DNA of 22,534 nucleotides from JAEUOS01 sp964470865 (GTDB lineage: Bacteria; Pseudomonadota; Gammaproteobacteria; Burkholderiales; JAEUOS01): the NCBI GenBank assembly GCA_964470865.1, contig CAYYFR010000085.1, positions 1 to 22,534 on the forward strand, in the 5' to 3' direction. A program made the position numbers and the translations under genes. The first letter of the stretch is position 1; each line of letters begins with the position of its first letter. Below are positions 6,525-14,274 of the stretch, one piece after another. The notes beneath the pieces were generated by a model that had not been told where the DNA came from, did not search any database, and saw only the letters and a list, made by a program, of their open reading frames with translations.

Positions 6525-8471
6525 TTAATCGGGATTGCCGTCCGGCGGTTCGAGTTCGGAGCCGATCTCGGCCACAGGCGGCGCGATCTCGCCTGCGAAC
6601 ACCAGGTCGGCGCCGGGTTGCCACAGGTCCACGCCGCGCACGCGCACAGCGACCTTGGCACCCATTGCCAGCGGCGGCAAGCCGGCGACTGCGGCCACCA
6701 GCGGGATGCCGTCGAGCCGGACACTGCCGTCGCGCAGCACGACCCCGGCAAGGATGCCATCGGCACCGACCAGGCCTTGTTGTTCCAGCCAGCACAGGCA
6801 CCAGTAGCGCTCCAGCGTTGCCTGAAACTCCGCATAGGCGGTATAGGCGGCATCGAAAGCCGCGATCGCACCCAACAGCATTTCAGACTTGGCCGCAAAC
6901 GGCGGCTTGGTGCCGGAAAGCACCGCCAGCAACTGCCACTGATTGACCAGGTCGACATAGCGCCTGAGCGGCGAACTCGACCAGGCATAGTGCGATACGC
7001 CCAGTCCGATATGCTGCGCCGGCGCCGAAGTCATGCGCACCTTGCCGGCCGGGCCCGCACCGGTCTTGACCCGGTAAATGCCGGCGGCGCCACGATCGGC
7101 CAAAAGCCTGCCCCAGGTGTGGTTGGCGAATATCATCAGCTCGGACACGATCTTGTCCAGCGGTGCGCCACGGCGCCGCTCGCTGATCGAAACCTCGGCG
7201 CTTGCATTCGACGCGCCCTCGGCGGGCCAGCGGATCGCAAAGTTGTAGTCACGAAAATTCTGGTTGTTCGATGGCCTGCCACGCCCGGCCTCCAGATGCA
7301 GGGCCAGGCGCCACAGGATGGCCAACTCGGACGCGCAGGGGTAAGCAGCGGTGCCGCCAGCGAGCGACTCTTCGGTGACCAGCGCGTCAAGTTCATCATG
7401 CCGCAGGTTGGCGCCGATGGCGATGCGCTCGATGCGCGACTCGCAGGAGGCGATCGCCATATCGGCCGGCTCGACCTCCAGATAAAGGGAGACGCACGGC
7501 GCCACGCGCCCGGCGGCCAAAGTGAAAGCATCGACCACATCGTCGGGCAGCATGGTGATCTTGCTGCCCGGCATGTAGACCGTTGACAGTCGCCCGCAGG
7601 CGATGGCATCGAGTTCGGATTCCGGCTGCATGCCCAGGCCAGGTGCGGCGATATGGATGCCGATGCGTATCCGCCCGCCAGCACCTGGCGCCACCGAAAA
7701 AGCGTCGTCGATCTCGGTGGTGCTGCTGTCATCGATCGAAAAAGCGGTTGCCGGCGCCAGTGGCAGCTCCGCTATCGGCAAGGGCGCCGGATGGGCGCCG
7801 AAACCGGGGCCGCGCGGAAAATGCTCGAACATGAAACGCCCGTGGAAGAACTCGTACGCACCGGCCAGCGCTCCGGCGCGGTGCAGGAGTCGCGGTGCGG
7901 CCAGGCCGGTGGCGGCACACGCCGCTTCCAGTGCCTTGTAGGCAAGGCTCTGCTTGTCAGGCTTGAACAGCAATTGCGGCACACTGGCACGCAAGGCTTC
8001 AGGTACCTGAAAGCGCGCCAATTCGTCGGCGTACTGCGCTTGCAACAGGCCTTCGCGCTGCTTGCGCTCGACCGAGGCCAGCGCAGCCTTGAGCGCTTCT
8101 TCGGGCGCGGCCTTGTAGCGGCCACGGCCCTTTTTGTAGAAATACATCGGTGCGCCGTGCAGGCGCAGCAGCAAAGCCGCCGCTTCCACCGCGCTGGGCT
8201 GGCGACCGAAATAGTCGCTGGCCAGATCGGCGCAGCCGAACTCATCGTCGGGCGCAACTTCCCACAAAAAATCCAGGTCAACATCGCCCGCCTGCTTCTC
8301 GGCCTCGGCCATGAACGTGGATAGCGGTGGCCGCTCGAAACGCAGCATCACCGCGGAAGACTTGATCTTCGAGCGCTTGCCGTGCGCCGCCTCGACTTGG
8401 CACGAGGCCTCGGATTCGGACAGCAGGCTGGCCACCTTGAAGCCGCCGTCTTCCTCGTAGAACACATTCAC
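6525..8471 (-). CDS. RNase II/RNase R-type (RNB domain) 3'-5' exoribonuclease
   Basis: From the GTG at 8471 the cytosolic protein has 648 residues. It has an N-terminal OB-like segment beginning V-N-V-F-Y-E-E-D-G-G-F-K, a helical region (about 80-190) and the RNB catalytic domain (about 230-540), then a short C-terminal beta region. The metal site reads IDDSSTTEIDD (246-256). Compared with E. coli RNase II (Asp201, Asp207, Asp209, Asp210), the second aspartate is glutamate. I recall this as usual in the betaproteobacterial 'VacB/RNase II' group, so it is probably not inactivating. A typical full S1 tail of RNase R is not evident. An ATG at 8564 would add 31 residues, but members of this group begin at the NVFYEE block, so I prefer GTG. 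This is the first gene of the minus-strand cluster that continues through the TonB-C gene. Confidence 0.88.
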   Translation of the reverse strand: MNVFYEEDGGFKVASLLSESEASCQVEAAHGKRSKIKSSAVMLRFERPPLSTFMAEAEKQAGDVDLDFLWEVAPDDEFGCADLASDYFGRQPSAVEAAALLLRLHGAPMYFYKKGRGRYKAAPEEALKAALASVERKQREGLLQAQYADELARFQVPEALRASVPQLLFKPDKQSLAYKALEAACAATGLAAPRLLHRAGALAGAYEFFHGRFMFEHFPRGPGFGAHPAPLPIAELPLAPATAFSIDDSSTTEIDDAFSVAPGAGGRIRIGIHIAAPGLGMQPESELDAIACGRLSTVYMPGSKITMLPDDVVDAFTLAAGRVAPCVSLYLEVEPADMAIASCESRIERIAIGANLRHDELDALVTEESLAGGTAAYPCASELAILWRLALHLEAGRGRPSNNQNFRDYNFAIRWPAEGASNASAEVSISERRRGAPLDKIVSELMIFANHTWGRLLADRGAAGIYRVKTGAGPAGKVRMTSAPAQHIGLGVSHYAWSSSPLRRYVDLVNQWQLLAVLSGTKPPFAAKSEMLLGAIAAFDAAYTAYAEFQATLERYWCLCWLEQQGLVGADGILAGVVLRDGSVRLDGIPLVAAVAGLPPLAMGAKVAVRVRGVDLWQPGADLVFAGEIAPPVAEIGSELEPPDGNPD

Positions 8472-8625
8472 TTCTGGCTCGAATCTTTGCTTAAGGGCGG
8501 GCGCGGTGCGAAGCGAGCGCGCAAGGTGGTCGACGCGACCGGCGGCAGACGGGTCCGGCGCCACTTTTTAAGGCTGAAATTGCATCAATAACGCGCAAAT
8601 CGGGCAGGGTACAATGCGCGCCCGA

Positions 8626-8631
8626 ATTATA
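8626..8631 (-). promoter_or_regulatory. Possible -10 box for the exoribonuclease gene cluster
   Basis: On the minus strand 8631 to 8626 reads TATAAT, a perfect sigma-70 -10 hexamer, 155 bases before the preferred GTG start at 8471. No good -35 stands 16-18 bases upstream. The 183-base divergent region to the next gene (8565-8747) shows nothing else I can assign. Confidence 0.3.
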
Positions 8632-8747
8632 GCTGTGCGTTCGGCTGCGGCTTGCAGCGCGCGATGCGCATTTGGCCCAGCCAGCAGAGATGCCGACCGC
8701 TTCAGCGGCCGTCAAGCTCGATGACTCAACTTCAGGAGAGAAGTCAA

Positions 8748-9566
8748 ATGGCAATGGATGTGATCGACTACAAGATTTATGGTGCCGAAATGCAGTTCGT
8801 GGAGATCGAGCTCGACCCGGACGAAGCGGCCATCGGTGAAGCCGGATCGATGATGTACATGGATGACGGCATCGAGATGGATGCGATTTTCGGCGACGGT
8901 TCGGCCCAGCAGTCAGGCTTCATGGGCAAGCTGATGGGTGCCGGCAAACGCCTGCTCACCGGCGAGTCGCTGTTCACCACCGTCTACAGCAACCAGGCTC
9001 AGAGCAAAAAGAAGGTTGCGTTCGCCTCGCCCTATCCCGGCAAGCTGTTGCCGATGGACCTGTCGAAGCTGGGGGGTTCACTGATCTGCCAGAAGGATGC
9101 CTTCCTGTGCGCCGCCAAGGGTGTGTCGCTGTCGATCGCGTTCCAGAAAAAACTCGGCGCCGGTTTCTTCGGCGGCGAAGGCTTCATCATGCAAAAGCTC
9201 GAAGGCGACGGGCTGGCCTTCATTCATGCGGGCGGCACCATGATGAAACGCGACCTGGCACCCGGCGAGTTGCTGCGCGTCGATACCGGCTGCCTGGTGG
9301 CGATGCAGCCAACGGTGGACTACGACATCCAGTATGTGGGCAAGATCAAGACCGCGCTGTTTGGCGGTGAAGGCCTGTTCCTGGCCAGCCTGCGCGGCCC
9401 CGGCACGGTAATCATCCAGTCGCTGCCGTTCAATCGCCTGGCCTCGCGGATTTTCGCGGCGGCCCCAAGGGGCGGCGCCGGCATGGCTGCAGGCCTGCTT
9501 GGGGGCGGCGGCGGGCGCGAAGAAGGCGGCATTCTCGGGGGCATCTTCGGCGGGGATGATGATTGA
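8748..9566 (+). CDS. TIGR00266/AIM24 family protein
   Basis: The 272-aa protein matches the TIGR00266 (AIM24-like) family. It has an early beta-rich segment with EIELDPDEAAIGEAGSMMYM, then repeated beta-strand units, G-G-E-G-F and G-G-E-G-L-F loops, and a glycine-rich tail (GLLGGGGGREEGGILGGIFG) ending in three aspartates. The biochemical role of the family is not known. Members resemble the mitochondrial biogenesis factor AIM24 and are usually cytosolic or membrane-associated. No signal peptide is present. The start at 8748 is set by AGGAGAG (8734-8740) seven bases upstream. In-frame ATG codons from 8652 lie before this site and would add a basic, non-conserved leader. The two-hairpin repeat copy B begins 6 bases after the stop. 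Confidence 0.9.
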   Translation: MAMDVIDYKIYGAEMQFVEIELDPDEAAIGEAGSMMYMDDGIEMDAIFGDGSAQQSGFMGKLMGAGKRLLTGESLFTTVYSNQAQSKKKVAFASPYPGKLLPMDLSKLGGSLICQKDAFLCAAKGVSLSIAFQKKLGAGFFGGEGFIMQKLEGDGLAFIHAGGTMMKRDLAPGELLRVDTGCLVAMQPTVDYDIQYVGKIKTALFGGEGLFLASLRGPGTVIIQSLPFNRLASRIFAAAPRGGAGMAAGLLGGGGGREEGGILGGIFGGDDD

Positions 9567-9572
9567 TGGTTT

Positions 9573-9643
9573 CGACAAATGTGAAAACCTACTTTTGTCG
9601 AGGTCATGCGTGCCTGAAATCAGCGGCAAAGCCGGCTGATCTC
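9573..9643. repeat. Two-hairpin intergenic repeat, copy B
   Basis: The first hairpin pairs CGACAAA (9573-9579) with TTTGTCG (9594-9600), extended inwards by GT/AC after one T-T mismatch. The second pairs ATCAG plus CGGC (9619-9627) with GCCG plus CTGAT (9631-9640), with an outer TGA/TCA pair and an extra C on the right arm as in copy A. It aligns without gaps to 608-678 (54 of 71 bases identical). The hairpin arms are conserved while the spacer between hairpins is not. It follows the stop of the TIGR00266 gene and precedes the protease gene by about 42 bases, so it may terminate or attenuate transcription between them. Confidence 0.75.
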
Positions 9644-9684
9644 AGACCTGGAATACAAGGAAGAAACGTTGGCGCGGGGGCGGC

Positions 9685-10635
9685 TTGGGTGCACTGAAGC
9701 GTCTGCGCGGGCAGGCTTTCGGGCCGGGTTTTCAGAGCTCGGGGTCGCAGGTCGAGTTTGAGGTGTCGGGTTTCGGGCTGCGCCTGGTCACCTCCGAAGA
9801 ATATGATGGCACGCCGCCATGGACCGAGATCAACGTGCGCAAAGGCGGTTTCAACGACACGCAGTTGATGCTGGAATGGACCGGACGTAGCGGCCGCTAT
9901 GTGTTGGCGGTGACCGATGCGGCGGCGGTGGCCGCGATCAAGGCACAGTTGGCGCAATCGGCGCCGGCCAAGGTTGGCTTGAAGGGCAGCGGCCAGATGG
10001 GGCGCGATGCCGCTACCCGCAAATGGTCGCACCTGATGCTGACGCTGACGCTGGGTCCGATACTTCTGCCACTGCTGCTTTTGGGTGCCTTGTTGTGGCA
10101 GCATGAACGCATCGCCGCCTGGGCCATATCGCATGTACCGGTGGCGCAGGAGCGCAAGCTGGGTGAGGCGGCATTCGCGCAAACCAAGTCCAAGTTGAAG
10201 CTGGTCGAAGGGCCGCCGGCTACGATGGTGCGTGAAATCGGCGCGCGTCTGACCAAGGGCTCGGCCTACCAGTATGAATTTCATGTAACGCACGATGATG
10301 CGGTCAATGCCTTCGCGATGCCGGGCGGGTTCGTGGTGGTGCATAGCGGCTTGCTCGCTCTGGCTGCGAGCGCCGAAGAAGTCGCCGGCGTGCTGGCGCA
10401 CGAAGTGCAGCATGTCGAGAAGCGCCACAGCTTGAAGGCCATGGCCAAGAGCGCCGGCCTGATGGTGACTGTCGGCATGGTGTTCGGTGACCTGGGCGGA
10501 CTGGTTGCGCTGGGCCAGGACCTGATCGGGCTCAAGTTCTCGCGCCAGCATGAAAGCGAAGCCGACACCGCGGGATTGAAGGCGCTGGTGGCAGCGGGCA
10601 TCGCACCGACCGGCATGCGCGACTTCTTTCGCAAG
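9685..10635 (+). CDS. M48 family zinc metalloprotease, C-terminus lost in the assembly gap
   Basis: 317 residues are visible before the Ns. An N-terminal beta-rich domain (about 10-90) is followed by one membrane helix (about 117-138) and the M48 peptidase domain. Zinc ligands are in HEVQH (239-243), and the third ligand is the glutamate of HESEADTAGL (289-298). M48 proteins of this type are envelope-linked proteases of the BepA/HtpX relatives. The last readable residues (GMRDFFRK) fall shortly after the third zinc ligand, so the C-terminal region is missing, with roughly 50-120 residues in relatives. The start is uncertain. TTG at 9685 is in frame, but the AGGAAG site at 9658-9663 is 21 bases away and better placed for a TTG at 9669, which is out of frame by one base across the run of five G (9676-9680). 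Confidence 0.82.
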
Positions 10636-10735
10636 NNNNNNNNNNNNNNNNNNNNNNNNNNNNNNNNNNNNNNNNNNNNNNNNNNNNNNNNNNNNNNNNN
10701 NNNNNNNNNNNNNNNNNNNNNNNNNNNNNNNNNNN
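10636..10735. other. Assembly gap: 100 Ns
   Basis: Exactly 100 undetermined bases. This round number is the usual placeholder for a gap of unknown length. Protein families differ on the two sides (M48 protease before, chorismate mutase after), so the true gap must hold at least the end of one gene and the start of the next. Confidence 0.98.
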
Positions 10736-11013
10736 TCGACCGCCTGGATGACGCGATCATCGCCCTCATCGCCGAGCGCGCGATGTATGTCAAGGACGCG
10801 GCGCGCTTCAAGCGCGACGCGCACCAGGTGGCGGCGCCGGCGCGGCAGGCTGAGGTTTTCGCCCGTGTGCGCAAGCTTGCGGAAAAGCACGATCGCGGCT
10901 TCCGGCATCTGGCCGATGTCATCGAAACCACCTACCGCGCGATGGTGCCCGCATTCATCGCCGCCGAACAAGTCTATTTCAATCAAATGACCACTGTGGA
11001 GAACGCCAAATGA
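10736..11013 (+). CDS. Chorismate mutase, AroQ type (5' end lost in the gap)
   Basis: After the Ns the reading frame gives 92 residues starting D-R-L-D-D-A-I-I-A-L-I-A-E-R. They continue through an A-A-R-F-K block and an APARQAEVFARVRKLA helix, and end near FIAAEQ. This is the three-helix AroQ chorismate mutase pattern: (I)D-x-x-D-x-x-(I/L)(I/V)-x-L-(I/L)-x-x-R, then a lysine, then (P)-x-R, then a final E/Q. It would convert chorismate to prephenate, or belong to the related isochorismate-pyruvate lyase group. Only a short N-terminal piece is missing if the domain stands alone. No export signal can be judged because the start is in the gap. The stop overlaps the next gene by four bases (ATGA at 11010-11013), so the two are cotranscribed and translationally coupled. 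Confidence 0.82.
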
Positions 11014-11990
11014 AAACAATGACCAGGCTTGCCTTGCAATTGCTGGTACCGGCGCTGGCCGCTGTGGCCGCCGCCAGTGCTGCGGCACAGGACTATCCGG
11101 CGCGCGCGCTGCGCCTGATTGTGCCCTTCGGCGCCGGCTCCACGCCGGACGTGTTCGCGCGCATCGTCGCCGAGAAGGCAAGCCAGGGCCTGAAGCAGGC
11201 GATCGTGATCGAAAATCGGGTGGGTGCCGGCGGCAACGTGGGCACCGACGCGATCGCCAAGGCGGCGCCGGACGGCTACACCTTCGGCGTATCCATTACC
11301 GGGCCGCTGGTCAACAACTCGGTCTTGTACAAGAAGCTGCCCTATGACCCGTTCAAGGACCTGGCACCGATCACTTTCGGCGTGCATCAGCCCAACGTCA
11401 TCGCGGTGGCACCATCCCTCAATGTCAACAACATGCAGGAGCTGTTCGCGCTGCTCAAGAAGAACCCGGGCAAGTACAACTACGCCTCGATCGGCGCCGG
11501 CAGCCTGTCGCACCTGTCGATGGAGTTGATCAAGGCCAAAACCGGCACTTTCATCGTGCACATTCCCTATGCCTCTTCACCGGCAGCGGTGACCAGCGTG
11601 ATCGCCGGCGACACCCAGATCGCGTCACTGGCGCCTTTGGCGATCATGCCGCAGGTACAGGCCGGCCGGCTCAAGGCACTGGCGATCTCGACTCCGCAAC
11701 GCTCGCCTCTGTTGCCCGGCATCCCGACCTTCCGCGAAGCCGGCATTCTGGACGTGGAAGCGACCGCCTGGATCGGCATGGTCGCGCCGGCCAAGACCCC
11801 TCCGGCGATCATCGAGCGCCTGAACCGCGAGTTCGTTGCCGCCATGCAAGACCCGGCAGTGGCCGAAAAGCTGCGGGCGCAGTATATGGACCCGCGCCCC
11901 AACTCGCCAGCGGAATTCGCTGCTTTCATGCAGGAAGAGCTCAAGCGCTGGGGCCCGGTGATCCGGCGCAGCGGCGCAACGGTGGATTGA
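11010..11990 (+). CDS. Bug/TctC family periplasmic substrate-binding protein
   Basis: The 326-aa product has a signal peptide (1-26, ending A-A-A-Q before D-Y-P-A-R). The mature part is of the tripartite tricarboxylate transporter receptor family (TctC/Bug). It contains LRLIVPFGAGSTPDVFAR, the hallmark ENRVGAGGNVGTDAIAKA block and PDGYTF, the YASIGAGSLSHLSMEL segment, and the GRLKALAIST and GIPTFREAG strands. Such proteins bind small carboxylates or other organic acids in the periplasm. Large orphan sets without nearby membrane subunits are typical of Burkholderiales. No TctA/TctB genes are seen here. The ATG overlaps the chorismate mutase stop, with GGAG at 10999-11002. The ligand is unknown; the coupling invites the idea of an aromatic or shikimate-related acid, but that is inference only. 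Confidence 0.93.
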   Translation: MKTMTRLALQLLVPALAAVAAASAAAQDYPARALRLIVPFGAGSTPDVFARIVAEKASQGLKQAIVIENRVGAGGNVGTDAIAKAAPDGYTFGVSITGPLVNNSVLYKKLPYDPFKDLAPITFGVHQPNVIAVAPSLNVNNMQELFALLKKNPGKYNYASIGAGSLSHLSMELIKAKTGTFIVHIPYASSPAAVTSVIAGDTQIASLAPLAIMPQVQAGRLKALAISTPQRSPLLPGIPTFREAGILDVEATAWIGMVAPAKTPPAIIERLNREFVAAMQDPAVAEKLRAQYMDPRPNSPAEFAAFMQEELKRWGPVIRRSGATVD

Positions 11991-12026
11991 GCAGCGGCGC
12001 ACCGCAGGTGGCACGCAGGTTCGCAC

Positions 12027-12257
12027 ATGAACAAGACGATACGGCCCAATCCGAACAAGCTGCTTCTCTCCAAGTGGACAGCGGTGGCGCCGGTCAACAA
12101 GGAAAGGCACTTTCTTGTAACCAGGCTGCTTGAACCTGCCGCCCCCGGTGCCAACATCACTCATCTCGAACTCGAGGCCGTTTACTCAAAACAGGTCTGC
12201 ACCATGCCTTGGCGTGACCTGACCGACAGCAGCCGCTGGCTACGCGGCTGGGTCTGA
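12027..12257 (+). CDS. TIGR02450 family small tryptophan-rich protein
   Basis: The 76-aa protein matches the TIGR02450 (DUF2389) family. NPNKLLLSKWTAVAPVNKE and RHFLVTRLL come near the start, LELEAVYSKQ in the middle, and PWRDLTDSSRWLRGWV at the end. Function is unknown. It has no signal peptide or membrane segment. A weak AGG lies 7 bases before the ATG. The gene ends 8 bases from the convergent acyl-CoA synthetase stop. A 7-bp hairpin (CAGCCGC at 12230-12236 with GCGGCTG at 12244-12250) falls in its last codons and may help end minus-strand transcription. Confidence 0.88.
   Translation: MNKTIRPNPNKLLLSKWTAVAPVNKERHFLVTRLLEPAAPGANITHLELEAVYSKQVCTMPWRDLTDSSRWLRGWV
12230..12250. terminator. 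Hairpin at the convergent gene ends (possible terminator)
   Basis: CAGCCGC (12230-12236) and GCGGCTG (12244-12250) make a perfect 7-bp GC-rich stem with a 7-base loop. It lies inside the end of the TIGR02450 gene and 16 bases beyond the stop of the convergent acyl-CoA synthetase. There is no T tract on either strand, so intrinsic termination is doubtful and the coding sequence alone may explain it. Confidence 0.25.
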
Positions 12258-12265
12258 CACTCCGC

Positions 12266-14173
12266 TTAGCGCCAAACGATGGTGTGGCGCATCACAAGCG
12301 GATTCAGGCGTTGGCGAATCTGCGCACCCAGATGCCCCACCTGCTCCTCGGGCAGGCCTTCGAGTATGACTGTGATCAGACTGCCGTGCAGCGGGTCGGC
12401 ACCGACCTCCACCGTGGCCTCGACCGCTACCGGCAGCAGATCCGCGAGCATGCGCCGCACCACGCGCTGCGCCGCCGCGAAGCGGAGCGTTGGCTTGAAC
12501 ACCTTGCCCACCGCCGTCAGCGGAATCGCATCGATGAACAGCACCTCCACCGGCACCGCCGCGCGCTCCGGCGTGCGCTCACGCACGAAACCCAGAAGCT
12601 CGCTGGCTTCAATTGCGACATCCGGTTTCAATTGCACAAACGCCACCGGCAGTTCACCGGCATAGGCATCGGGCTGCCCGACCACCGCCGCCAGCGCCAC
12701 CGCGGGGTGCTGGAAGAACACCTCCTCGATCGCCAGCGGGTCGATGTTGTGGCCGCCACGGATGATCAGGTCCTTGGCGCGCCCGGTGATCCACAGATAC
12801 CCATCTTCATCGAGGCGCCCGAGATCGCCTGAATTGACCCAGCCCGGTTCGACGAAGGCGCCGCGGTTGTGGGTGTCACTCACGTATCCCGAAAACACGC
12901 CTGGACCGGCCATCGCCACCACGCCGATCTGGTTGACTGCGCATTCACCCAGGTAGCGGCCGTCGGCATCGATTTTCACGATGCGCACCCGGCTGTAGGG
13001 CACCGCATGGCCCACCGAGCCCAGGCGCAGCGGCCGGTCGAGATAGCTGATGGTGTGCACACTGGAGGTCTCGGTCATGCCATAGACCTCCAACACCGGC
13101 ACCTTGAACTGCTGCACATAAGCCTTGCATACCGCAACCGGGATCGCCGAACCGCCGCCGGAAACGCGAACGATGCTCGATACATCAGCGTCGGCCACCG
13201 GCACGCCCAACGCGGCGGCCAGTACGGTCGGCACCCCGCCCAGCACTGCGGGCTTGTAACGATCGACCAGGCGCCATACATTGCGCACCGCCGCCGGTTC
13301 ACGCCAGCCCTTGGGACTCACCACCACCGCAGTACCGCCGGCGGCGAACACCGCAAGCCCCTGGGTCAGCGCACCGCCAACATGAAACAGCGGCAGCCCG
13401 AACAGCAGGGTCCGGCGCGGGCCCGAGCGCAACATCAGGCCCACCACCCAAGCCTGGTAGACCTGATTGGCGTGACTATGGCGCACCAGCTTGGGCGTTC
13501 CGGTGGTGCCACCGGTATGGAAATAGGCCGCTGTGTCATCGGACCCGATGTCGCGTGCGCTGACCAGGCGATTCGCGGGACACGCGTCGGCCAGGATATC
13601 GAAGTCGTGAACGCCGGCAGGCATCGCGCCGCCATTGCGGACCACGACGATCGCCCGCAGGTGCGGCAACTGGTCGCGGATGATCTGCACCTTGTCCCAT
13701 ATATCCGAACCTGGCGCCGGCCCCAGCGTCACCAGCACTTTGGTATTTGCCGCGCGCAGGATCTCGGCGATCTGTGCAGGTTCAAGCAGGGGATTGACCG
13801 GATTGGCGATGCCGGCCGCCTCGGCACCAAACAGGGTGAAAAAGCTGTGCGGCAACAGCGGCAACAGGAAACTCACCACGTCATTCGGCCCGACGCCCAG
13901 AGCGCTCAGGAAGTTGGCGGTTTGCGTGATGCGGCCGATGAAATGCGCGTAGGAGACAGTCAGCGCGCGGGCATCCGGGTCGGCTGTCGGCAGAACCGTG
14001 AGCGCTACGGCAGCGGGATCATGCGCAGCACCGATCCGCAGCGCCGCATAGGTGCTGTGCGCTGCAATGCGGTCGGCAAACGGCACGGCTTCGAACGCTC
14101 GCAAGGCGACGTCGGTTCCGAGATCCGGCCAGTGTGCGCCGATCAGGCGGTCCAGCAATAGTGCTTGTGTCAC
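12266..14173 (-). CDS. Acyl-CoA synthetase (AMP-binding enzyme, PRK07529-like)
   Basis: From the GTG at 14173 the cytosolic enzyme has 635 residues and carries the full adenylate-forming set. The P-loop-like A3 motif FHTGGTTGTPK is at 218-228, A5 YGMTETS at 364-370, GWVNSGDLGRLDEDGYLWIT at 444-463, and GRAKDLIIRGGHNI at 464-477. The C-terminal catalytic lysine is in VGKVFKP (Lys557). The N-terminal region, with FEAVPFADRIAAHSTYAALR and AGIANPVNPLLEP, and the extra C-terminal segment (570-635) fit the PRK07529 group of AMP-binding acyl-CoA synthetases. It would activate a fatty or other carboxylic acid to the CoA ester with ATP. The GTG start is preferred because GGAG stands six bases upstream; a TTG at 14194 adds seven residues and has no such site. 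A thioesterase and a PhyH gene lie nearby. Confidence 0.92.
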   Translation of the reverse strand: MTQALLLDRLIGAHWPDLGTDVALRAFEAVPFADRIAAHSTYAALRIGAAHDPAAVALTVLPTADPDARALTVSYAHFIGRITQTANFLSALGVGPNDVVSFLLPLLPHSFFTLFGAEAAGIANPVNPLLEPAQIAEILRAANTKVLVTLGPAPGSDIWDKVQIIRDQLPHLRAIVVVRNGGAMPAGVHDFDILADACPANRLVSARDIGSDDTAAYFHTGGTTGTPKLVRHSHANQVYQAWVVGLMLRSGPRRTLLFGLPLFHVGGALTQGLAVFAAGGTAVVVSPKGWREPAAVRNVWRLVDRYKPAVLGGVPTVLAAALGVPVADADVSSIVRVSGGGSAIPVAVCKAYVQQFKVPVLEVYGMTETSSVHTISYLDRPLRLGSVGHAVPYSRVRIVKIDADGRYLGECAVNQIGVVAMAGPGVFSGYVSDTHNRGAFVEPGWVNSGDLGRLDEDGYLWITGRAKDLIIRGGHNIDPLAIEEVFFQHPAVALAAVVGQPDAYAGELPVAFVQLKPDVAIEASELLGFVRERTPERAAVPVEVLFIDAIPLTAVGKVFKPTLRFAAAQRVVRRMLADLLPVAVEATVEVGADPLHGSLITVILEGLPEEQVGHLGAQIRQRLNPLVMRHTIVWR

Positions 14174-14274
14174 CGCTCGCTCCAGGTGGCGCAAGGGCGA
14201 CAGCTTTCCTGCGCGCCAGCACCCGTGGCGTGTGGCGCGATGGGATCAACAGTTGCCATGGAATGTTTCGGGCC

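Noticed and set aside
6525..8471. Glu in place of one catalytic Asp of the exoribonuclease as a sign of inactivity
   Set aside because: The IDDSSTTEIDD form is, to my knowledge, normal for this betaproteobacterial subgroup, and Glu can bind the metal.
8652..8747. Upstream in-frame ATG for the TIGR00266 gene
   Set aside because: AGGAGAG sits seven bases before the ATG at 8748, and the extra leader residues are not family-like.
9604..11181. Long open frame on the minus strand through the protease, the gap and the chorismate mutase
   Set aside because: It is the antisense of strongly recognisable plus-strand families, runs through 100 Ns and resembles no protein I know.
12869..14161. 430-residue plus-strand open frame opposite the acyl-CoA synthetase
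   Set aside because: It is a histidine/glutamine/arginine-rich antisense shadow, typical of high-GC genes; all adenylate-forming motifs are on the minus strand.
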